A stretch of 48,430 bases of DNA from positions 1 through 48,430 of the forward strand of contig CAIKXA010000075.1 in the NCBI GenBank assembly GCA_903831295.1, read 5' to 3'. Origin of the DNA: an uncultured bacterium. Lineage in GTDB: Bacteria > Planctomycetota > Phycisphaerae > Phycisphaerales > SM1A02. Position 1 is the stretch's first letter. Each line of letters begins with the position of its first letter. Below the pieces are notes generated by a model, which was not told the DNA's origin, did not search any database, and was given only the letters and a program-made list of their open reading frames with translations. Below are positions 42,626-48,430 of the stretch, piece by piece. Position numbers and translations under genes: made by a program.

Positions 42626-44461
42626 ATGCCCGTTCTATTCGCGGTGATCCCTGTCTACGACGAACCACACACGCTCGCGTTGTGTGTGGCCAATGTCATG
42701 GCCGTGCAATTACCAGCGCAATGGTCGCTACAAGTGATCGTGGTGGACGACGCCAGTGGCGCGGCCACCGCCTCTGTGGCACGTGAAATCTCACAGTTGT
42801 ACAAAGGCGCCAATCCACAATTTGAATTGCTCACGCACGCGGTGAATCTTGGCAAAGGCGCGGCGCTTCGCACTGGGTTTGAAAGAGCTTTGCAAAAAGC
42901 TACCGACATGGACGCGGTGATCACCCAAGATGGCGATTTGGAATATGACCCAAATGACTACCCCGCTTTGCTCAACGCGTTGACAAACGAACCACTCGCG
43001 GCCGTATTTGGAAATCGATGGGGACACGCGCTCGGTGGCGGCGTGTGGCGAATCTTTCACACGGGCGTCAATCGCTTGTTGACATTTCTCAGCAACCAAA
43101 TCACAGGATTTGATATCAGCGACATGGAAACTGGATACAAACTTTTCCGCGCTCCTTTGCTGCGAAAAATTCTTCCCATGCTCACGGAGGATCGCTTTGG
43201 TATTGAGCCGCAAATGACCGCGGCACTGGCGCGTGCGGGCGCGCGCCTAAGCGAGGTGCCCATTCATTACGCGCCAAGGGATCGCGGAGGAGGGAAAAAA
43301 ATCGGTCCGCTCGATGGGCTTCGCGCTCTATGGGTGATCGCGCGCGAACGAGTGCAACGAGATTCGGAATCAATCCACGCTCAAAAAAACGGGGAAAACA
43401 AGCAAAATAACCTCTCGGTCAACGCCACCCAATTCACAACTCAACAATCAGACGCGCAAGCGGAGACAAATTCCCAGGCGAATATCTCCAATAACTCTTC
43501 TGGCAACTCGGTCAGCAACTCCGCAGGAAAATTAATTCTTCAAGGAGCAGGATTTGTGCTTGGTGTAGCGCTGATCGCTTGGTGTGTGTGGGGCGCGACA
43601 AAGGATCCCGTGGGTTGGCAACGACTGCGCGAGGCATCAAGCATGTCGCTGATTGGACTTCTGTTGTGCTCCCTCGGAAGCATCATTGTCAGCGGACTCA
43701 CATTTTGGATCGCCGCCCGACCAGTGCAAGCACTGCGCGTTCAAGATCAGCAATGGATCAACGCCCTAGCAAGCATGTTGAATTATGCGCCCGTGCGAAT
43801 TGGAATGTTCGTGCGCGCCGCGTACGCCATCAAGGTGGATCACTTTCGCGCCGTGGAACTTGTGGCTTGGTTCGCCTCGTTGGCGTTTACGTTTGTGGTG
43901 GCATTGGCGGCCATCACGGCGGGCACTGTGGCATGGATTCAATTTGGCGCGTGGTCATTTTTTCCAACCTTGATCCTCATCGCCTTGCTTGGTGGATTCA
44001 GCGCGCGTTGGTGCGCCACGCGCGCCATGGTGCAAAAACGCGCCAAAGGTCTAGAACGACTCATCACCAATCCCTTCGCCTTGTGGGGCTCCATTGTGCT
44101 TCACATTCTGGATTTATTTTTTGCGACGGGGCGCGTGCTGCTTGCCATACAAATCCTTGGATTACCGCTGAATTTGGCGCAAACTTTCCTGGTGTCCATG
44201 GCGTCCTTTGCGGCGTCTTTAAATCCGCTTGGTCGACTTGGCTTTCGAGAAGCCGCGGTGGCGTTCACCGCCGGGGCTCTTTCCATTGGCGGACTCGCTG
44301 GCATGGAAAATAAATTTCAAACTCTCGCAGTGATCGAAAGCGCGGGCGAAGCGTTGGTGGCAATTCCTGTTGGCATGTTGGCGCTCTATCCAATTTGGAA
44401 ACGCTTCAAACTTTCTAAACAAGCGCGCGCGCAAGCAGCCGCAGTGAATCGCTATGGCTAA
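42626..44461 (+). CDS. GT2 glycosyltransferase fused to an LPG-synthase-like membrane domain
   Basis: The 611-residue protein has two parts. Residues 1-245 are a GT2 enzyme of the polyprenyl-phosphate sugar transferase type: FAVIPVYDEP, VIVVDDASG, and the DxD-like TQDGDLEYDPNDY. Residues about 250-300 are a Gln/Asn/Ser-rich linker. Residues about 300-590 carry roughly seven membrane segments resembling the lysyl-PG synthase/UPF0104 membrane domain (WINALASMLNYAPVRIG, then a FxASLNPLGRLGFREAA signature). It could load a sugar on a lipid and flip it; that coupling is inference. The final 47 bp overlap the convergent gene at 44415. Confidence 0.85.
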   Translation: MPVLFAVIPVYDEPHTLALCVANVMAVQLPAQWSLQVIVVDDASGAATASVAREISQLYKGANPQFELLTHAVNLGKGAALRTGFERALQKATDMDAVITQDGDLEYDPNDYPALLNALTNEPLAAVFGNRWGHALGGGVWRIFHTGVNRLLTFLSNQITGFDISDMETGYKLFRAPLLRKILPMLTEDRFGIEPQMTAALARAGARLSEVPIHYAPRDRGGGKKIGPLDGLRALWVIARERVQRDSESIHAQKNGENKQNNLSVNATQFTTQQSDAQAETNSQANISNNSSGNSVSNSAGKLILQGAGFVLGVALIAWCVWGATKDPVGWQRLREASSMSLIGLLLCSLGSIIVSGLTFWIAARPVQALRVQDQQWINALASMLNYAPVRIGMFVRAAYAIKVDHFRAVELVAWFASLAFTFVVALAAITAGTVAWIQFGAWSFFPTLILIALLGGFSARWCATRAMVQKRAKGLERLITNPFALWGSIVLHILDLFFATGRVLLAIQILGLPLNLAQTFLVSMASFAASLNPLGRLGFREAAVAFTAGALSIGGLAGMENKFQTLAVIESAGEALVAIPVGMLALYPIWKRFKLSKQARAQAAAVNRYG

Positions 44462-45755
44462 GCCACTTCACTCGCAAGCGTTCCCCTGCGGTGGCAAGCC
44501 ACACGGCGCGACCACTTGTGCGATCCACCCTGCCCACTGCGACTTGTAAATCCATAAGCGACGCTTGTTGCGCGCCTCGGCCCGCGGCGTGAAAGCGCGC
44601 AAGCCATAAGGCCGTGAGCAGATTCACCAAAATCAATCCAAGGCCTTGGTCAATGGATAATCCGTACAAGCCTGAACCCCACGCACGACCGCCAAGAATG
44701 GTGGCCCGAATCCAGCGCTGCAATAAATTGTCCATTGCAGCGGAGTCTTGTTGGTGCAACATTGCGGTGGAAGATTCAGCGTCAAGCGAATGCGTTGATG
44801 CATTATGCATCGGCGTCTTTTGTATTTGGAGATCGCCTTCAATGTGATTTGCAAAAACTCCGGTGGTGCTTTGAAACCTGTCGAAATCAATCGAGCAAAA
44901 ACCCAGTGTTTGCGGGGTAATTCCCTTGCCAGCGGCCCACTTGCGACTGCGCGACCACTGCCCAAACACCGACGCCACTTTGCCGCGCTTGAGCAAATCA
45001 CCAATCTTGGGGTCTTCTATCCGAGTGAACACCGCTTGACGCAATAATTTCCAAGCGCGCGGAGTTGGCTCTGGCCAATCCAATAACGGCAACTCGTGCT
45101 CAACCGCGTTGGTCAGTGTGCTTAATAATTGCCGCAATTTCTCGCCGCGCACATTTTTTAAATTTGCTTGCAGAAGCGAAGTGATCAACCACGCCAAACC
45201 TTGGTAGCGCATAGATGGCGAAATAGTTTTTTTACTTAGCCACGCATCAAGCGCGGTTTCAATCATGTCCACCTCGGCTTCGCTCGCGATCAGGTTGTCT
45301 TGCAACTTCACCGGCATGGGCGCCGATGCCGGCAGCAATTCACTCATGCGCCGCACATCGCCGCGATGCGACTCCAACGCCGCGCCCTTTGAAGCCATAA
45401 CACTGCCGCAAGCAAAACTAATTCCAATATGCGTGTCGCGCACATTAGGCGAAAGCATGAATGGAAAAAACTGGCACGCGAGTGGCTTGGCCTCCAGGCC
45501 AAACTCCGCATGGACCTTGCACAATCCGTTGTCGCCCAAAAACACGCAAGCTCCGTCGTCTTTTTGTTTCAGCCATGAATGACCGCGAAACTTCACCACA
45601 TACTCTTGGCCAAGTCGCTCTTTCCAGCCCTGTTCTTGCAACTTTTGTAAATCGGCGTGGGTCAGTTGCACCGTGAAATCTCGGCAACAAGAACCACATC
45701 CATGGCAAGAATATTTTTGCCCAGGCAACTGGGGAATATAAATAGGAAGCCTCAC
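44415..45755 (-). CDS. YkgJ-type cysteine-cluster protein
   Basis: The 446-residue protein has an N-terminal cluster with Cys17, 20, 23 and 24 (SCHGCGSCCRDF) and more Cys about 50-80 residues later (GLCKVHAEF, LACQFFPF). This matches the YkgJ zinc/iron-sulfur family of unknown function. After about residue 150 there is a long, mainly helical C-terminal part, including a hydrophobic stretch (GLGLILVNLLTALWLARF), that I do not recognise. The GTG start overlaps the rdgB stop (GTGA). Its last 47 bp are antisense to the end of the glycosyltransferase gene. Confidence 0.8.
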   Translation of the reverse strand: MRLPIYIPQLPGQKYSCHGCGSCCRDFTVQLTHADLQKLQEQGWKERLGQEYVVKFRGHSWLKQKDDGACVFLGDNGLCKVHAEFGLEAKPLACQFFPFMLSPNVRDTHIGISFACGSVMASKGAALESHRGDVRRMSELLPASAPMPVKLQDNLIASEAEVDMIETALDAWLSKKTISPSMRYQGLAWLITSLLQANLKNVRGEKLRQLLSTLTNAVEHELPLLDWPEPTPRAWKLLRQAVFTRIEDPKIGDLLKRGKVASVFGQWSRSRKWAAGKGITPQTLGFCSIDFDRFQSTTGVFANHIEGDLQIQKTPMHNASTHSLDAESSTAMLHQQDSAAMDNLLQRWIRATILGGRAWGSGLYGLSIDQGLGLILVNLLTALWLARFHAAGRGAQQASLMDLQVAVGRVDRTSGRAVWLATAGERLRVKWLSHSDSLRLLARALV

Positions 45756-46402
45756 CGCTCTGGCGCTCCAACAACTACGCGCAACTCCTTCGCCAACAAT
45801 CGGGTTGCGTGACCACGGTGGCTGACCTTATTTTTTTCTTCGCTCGACAACTGCGCGCTGGTGACATTCATTCCACCCACAAGAAAATACGCGTCGTACC
45901 CAAACCCTCCGACACCTTGGGGAGACTCCGCAATTTCGCCTTCGCATGCGCCACGCGTCTGAGCGATCATTTTTCCATCAGCATCCGCCAAACACATGAA
46001 GCACACAAAGCGTGCGGCGCGATCGCCCCGCTTCACATCTCGCATGGCCACCATCAATTTTTCGTTATTACGCGCGTCGCGCTGCTCACGCGTTCCATGC
46101 TCGCCCGCCCAAATAGCGCTGTCCACTCCGGGCTCTCCAGCAAGGGCGTCAACTTGCAATCCGGAGTCATCGGCAAGCACCATGCGATTGGTCAAAGCCG
46201 CGTACGCCACGGCCTTGATGCGCGCGTTCTCTTGAAATGTCCGCGCCGTTTCCGCAGGCTCCTTGAATGGTCCGCCTACATCCGACAATGAAAGAAATCG
46301 CACCCATTCACCCAGGCCTTCTTGGGCAAAAATAGCTGATATTTCCTGTACTTTATGTGGGTTTCCACTGGCCACCACAATTTCAATCAGCGCGCTTTTC
46401 AC
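45752..46402 (-). CDS. rdgB: XTP/dITP diphosphatase (RdgB/HAM1)
   Basis: It removes non-canonical purine triphosphates (ITP, dITP, XTP) from the pool. The 216-residue protein has SGNPHKVQEI near the start, LADDSGLQVDAL, GFGYDAYF and SSEEKNKVSHRGHA, all family motifs in order. The GTG at 46402 is chosen because it overlaps the upstream stop (GTGA) and the family starts here; the longer ORF runs back into the carboxylase gene. The window also has maf and dut, so three pool-cleaning enzymes are encoded within 30 kb. Confidence 0.94.
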   Translation of the reverse strand: MKSALIEIVVASGNPHKVQEISAIFAQEGLGEWVRFLSLSDVGGPFKEPAETARTFQENARIKAVAYAALTNRMVLADDSGLQVDALAGEPGVDSAIWAGEHGTREQRDARNNEKLMVAMRDVKRGDRAARFVCFMCLADADGKMIAQTRGACEGEIAESPQGVGGFGYDAYFLVGGMNVTSAQLSSEEKNKVSHRGHATRLLAKELRVVVGAPER

Positions 46403-48051
46403 GTTTGCAACACGCCGGTGCGCAACTCGCCAGTCACAGGCACATTGGCCGCAAGCGCCAATGCGAAAGCAAGTTCTTGCCTGGTGTCCTGCGGTTGAAT
46501 AATGCGATCCACCCAACCGCGGCTCGCCGCGTAGCGAATATCTTGCTGCTGTGAATAACTGTCCGTGATTGCTTTTAATAATTGCTCGCGCATGGTGGCG
46601 TCAATTTGTTCGCCCTTGCGCTCGCGCGCCGCCAAATCAATTTGTAACAACGTGCTTGCTGCTTGGCCCGCGCCCATCACGCTACAGCGCGAACTTGGCC
46701 ACGCCAATGTTAAGAATGGATCAAACGCGCGGCCGCACATGGCGTAATTGCCGGCGCCAAAAGATCCGCCAACCAAAAGTGAAATCTTGGGCACGATGCA
46801 ATTCGCCATGGCGTTGACCATCTTTGCGCCCGAGCGAATAATTCCGCTCTGCTCGCTGTCGCGACCAACCATGAAACCAGTGGTGTCGTTCACGAAAATA
46901 ATTGGAACCCGCCGCTGATTGCATTCCAAAATAAATCGCGCGGCCTTGTCGGCGCTGTCATCGTAAATCACAGCGGGCATGTTCACGGACTTGCTTGGAC
47001 CAGCCTTGCCCCCGGGCAAAACACGCTCGGTCATTTTGCGCTGATTGGCCACAATTCCGCAGGGAAATCCGCCAATATTGGCGTAACCGCACATCAGGCT
47101 TCGTCCAAACTCCGCGCGATATTCATCAAATGAAGCGCCGTCCACGAAACACTCAAGCAACTCTTTCATGTCGTAACTTTTGGCCAAGTCGCCGCGAAAA
47201 ATGTCATACACCTCCGCGCCAGCGCGCGTGGGCTCCACAATCGCGTTAGGCGCAACCGCCAATGCTTTAGCTACTTGGTGCTTAGCCATCAAACTTCGCA
47301 TGCGTTTCAAACACGCCTCGTCATTCGGCTCGCGAAAATCAATCGTGCCGGAAATTTCCGCGTGCATCTTGGCGCCGCCAAGTTCCTCGCTACTTACTTC
47401 TTGACCAATCGCCGCCTTGACCAACGCAGGCCCGGCCAAATATAAGCCACTGCCTTCGGTCATAAGCAGCACATCACACAACACCGGCAAATATCCGCCG
47501 CCCGCCACGCAGTTGCCCATGATTGCGCTGATCTGCGGAATGCCTTTGCCGCTAAACACCGCGTTGTTGCGGAAAATTCGCCCAAAGTCGTCCGTATCTG
47601 GAAAGACATCTTCTTGCAGCGGAAGAAATACGCCGGCGCTGTCCACCAAATATAAAAGCGGCAAGCCCACGCGCTCCGCCACCATCTGCGCGCGAATTAT
47701 TTTCTTGCATGTCATTGGAAAGAACGCGCCAGCTTTCACGGTGGCGTCGTTGGCAATCACCATGCACGCACGACCTTGCACCACGCCCAGCACCGTCACC
47801 ACGCCAGCCGCCGGCGCGCCGCCGTATTCCTTGTACATGCCCCACGCGCTCAACAATCCCAATTCCATCTGAGGCGCACCCGCGTCAAGCAATAATTCCA
47901 AACGCTCGCGCGCAGTCAATCGTTTATTTTTATGTTGCCTCTCCACGCCCGAAGGCCCGCCGCCTTGCTCCGCCCGCGCCGCGTCGGCCAAATACACGTT
48001 CACCACTTCCTTCAAAGACGCGTTCTCTACTTTATGTACGGTGCCTGACAT
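46399..48051 (-). CDS. Acyl-CoA carboxylase beta subunit (methylcrotonyl/propionyl-CoA type)
   Basis: This is the carboxyltransferase subunit of a biotin-dependent acyl-CoA carboxylase. The 550-residue protein has the N-terminal KNKRLTARERLELLLDAG, the first oxyanion region VDSAGVFLPLQEDVFPDTDD, GNCVAGGGYLPVLCD and the second domain GGSFGAGNYAMCGRAFDP. It most resembles methylcrotonyl-CoA carboxylase beta. No biotin-carrying alpha subunit is in the window, so the partner must be elsewhere. The ATG at 48051 has TATTCT 6 nt before it, supporting this start over the ORF extension of 18 residues. It leads the overlapping run to rdgB and the YkgJ protein. Confidence 0.93.
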   Translation of the reverse strand: MSGTVHKVENASLKEVVNVYLADAARAEQGGGPSGVERQHKNKRLTARERLELLLDAGAPQMELGLLSAWGMYKEYGGAPAAGVVTVLGVVQGRACMVIANDATVKAGAFFPMTCKKIIRAQMVAERVGLPLLYLVDSAGVFLPLQEDVFPDTDDFGRIFRNNAVFSGKGIPQISAIMGNCVAGGGYLPVLCDVLLMTEGSGLYLAGPALVKAAIGQEVSSEELGGAKMHAEISGTIDFREPNDEACLKRMRSLMAKHQVAKALAVAPNAIVEPTRAGAEVYDIFRGDLAKSYDMKELLECFVDGASFDEYRAEFGRSLMCGYANIGGFPCGIVANQRKMTERVLPGGKAGPSKSVNMPAVIYDDSADKAARFILECNQRRVPIIFVNDTTGFMVGRDSEQSGIIRSGAKMVNAMANCIVPKISLLVGGSFGAGNYAMCGRAFDPFLTLAWPSSRCSVMGAGQAASTLLQIDLAARERKGEQIDATMREQLLKAITDSYSQQQDIRYAASRGWVDRIIQPQDTRQELAFALALAANVPVTGELRTGVLQT

Positions 48052-48057
48052 GCCCGC

Positions 48058-48063
48058 AGAATA
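48058..48063 (-). promoter_or_regulatory. -10 box TATTCT, 6 nt before the carboxylase gene
   Basis: TATTCT, then GCGGGC, then ATG ending at 48051. No -35 match is seen. Confidence 0.5.
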
Positions 48064-48147
48064 GGCGAAGATGTGGTTTTTTCGCTTTCCAACCCTTTCC
48101 CCCACTCATGAAATCACGGAAATCCCGCATTTGACAAGCGCAACCAC

Positions 48148-48177
48148 TTGCCGAGGCATTCCACTTTCCACTACAAT
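48148..48177 (+). promoter_or_regulatory. Promoter of rpsO
   Basis: TTGCCG (48148-48153) and TACAAT (48172-48177), 18 nt apart. The start would be near 48184, giving a leader of about 60 nt, unlike the leaderless genes. Confidence 0.6.
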
Positions 48178-48206
48178 GCCCGACTACAAATTCGTAGCAA
48201 CACCTC

Positions 48207-48222
48207 GAAGACATCGGTCTTC
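48207..48222 (+). promoter_or_regulatory. Leader hairpin upstream of rpsO
   Basis: GAAGAC (48207-48212) pairs with GTCTTC (48217-48222) around an ATCG loop, 21 nt before the ATG. In other bacteria S15 binds its own leader; this hairpin is a candidate, not evidence. Confidence 0.35.
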
Positions 48223-48243
48223 AAACAAGTATTAGGAAACAGA

Positions 48244-48430
48244 ATGATCTCGATTGCAGCAAAAAAGAAAGTCATCACAGATAATCGTCGACACGCCAAA
48301 GATTCTGGAAGTCCAGAAGTGCAAGTGGCCATGTTGACCGAGCGGATCGTGTCCCTTCAGGACCACTTCCGCGCCAACAAAAAGGATCACAGCTCCCGAC
48401 GGGGTTTGGTTCTTATGGTTGGGCAGCGCA
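48244..48430 (+). CDS. rpsO: 30S ribosomal protein S15 (3' end cut by window)
   Basis: 62 residues are visible. SISIAAKKK-type start followed by [19 protein letters not shown] and [18 protein letters not shown] is the diagnostic S15 signature, including the 16S rRNA-binding residues [13 protein letters not shown]. The ATG at 48244 has an AGGA ribosome site about 7 nt upstream. The frame stays open to the last base, so the remaining 27 or so residues lie beyond the window. In many bacteria rpsO precedes pnp; that cannot be seen here. Confidence 0.97.
   Translation, partial: MISIAAKKKVITDNRRHAKDSGSPEVQVAMLTERIVSLQDHFRANKKDHSSRRGLVLMVGQR

Noticed and set aside
1-48430. tRNA, rRNA, CRISPR, insertion sequences, prophage or integrase genes
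   Set aside because: None was recognised on either strand; the only repeats are the short ones listed.

Overview
The window looks like a chromosome segment of a planctomycete, most likely a Phycisphaerae-type organism. The clues are secreted proteins ending in dockerin-like calcium-loop repeats, a tandem pair of planctomycete-style pseudopilin proteins with the N-terminal [10 protein letters not shown] signature, lipid A and heptose genes (lpxK, hldE) of a Gram-negative envelope, an ECF sigma factor paired with a membrane protein, and a Hanks-type kinase with a DLG motif. All assignments are from reading motifs; no database search was run.

Region 1 (1-13719) is an alpha-glucan locus. It holds a dockerin-tailed GH13 enzyme cut by the window edge, a glucan phosphorylase, 4-alpha-glucanotransferase (malQ), a secreted neopullulanase-like GH13, and a sugar ABC importer in which the substrate-binding protein and the MalF-type permease are fused into one chain, followed by MalG-type permease, MalK/MsmX-type ATPase and a second dockerin-tailed secreted protein. 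Together they would cut glucan outside the cytoplasm, import the oligomers and phosphorolyse them.

Region 2 (13959-19870) carries truA, an unrecognised 654-residue exported protein, a PIG-L deacetylase, a DegT sugar aminotransferase, dUTPase and a BCP peroxiredoxin. Region 3 (19904-27198) is a peptide-type ABC importer with unusually large permeases, a membrane-tethered binding protein and two DppC-type permeases. Region 4 (27318-34343), all on the minus strand, holds a sigma factor module, dnaB, an HU protein, hldE, lpxK and a divergent maf.

Region 5 (34437-44461) holds a Ser/Thr kinase with an MshEN-like N-terminus, ridA, two pseudopilin-like genes behind a perfect CRP-type palindrome, then nfeD-nfeD-floA and a glycosyltransferase fused to a multi-spanning membrane domain. 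Region 6 (44415-48430) holds an overlapping run of an acyl-CoA carboxylase beta subunit, rdgB and a YkgJ-type cysteine-cluster protein, then the start of rpsO.

The most interesting cross-cutting signal is regulatory. At eight or more gene starts a TANNNT -10-like hexamer lies exactly 6 nt before the start codon, with no Shine-Dalgarno sequence, which points to widespread leaderless transcription here. Other genes have ordinary GGAG-type ribosome sites. No tRNA, rRNA, CRISPR array, insertion sequence or phage gene was seen.
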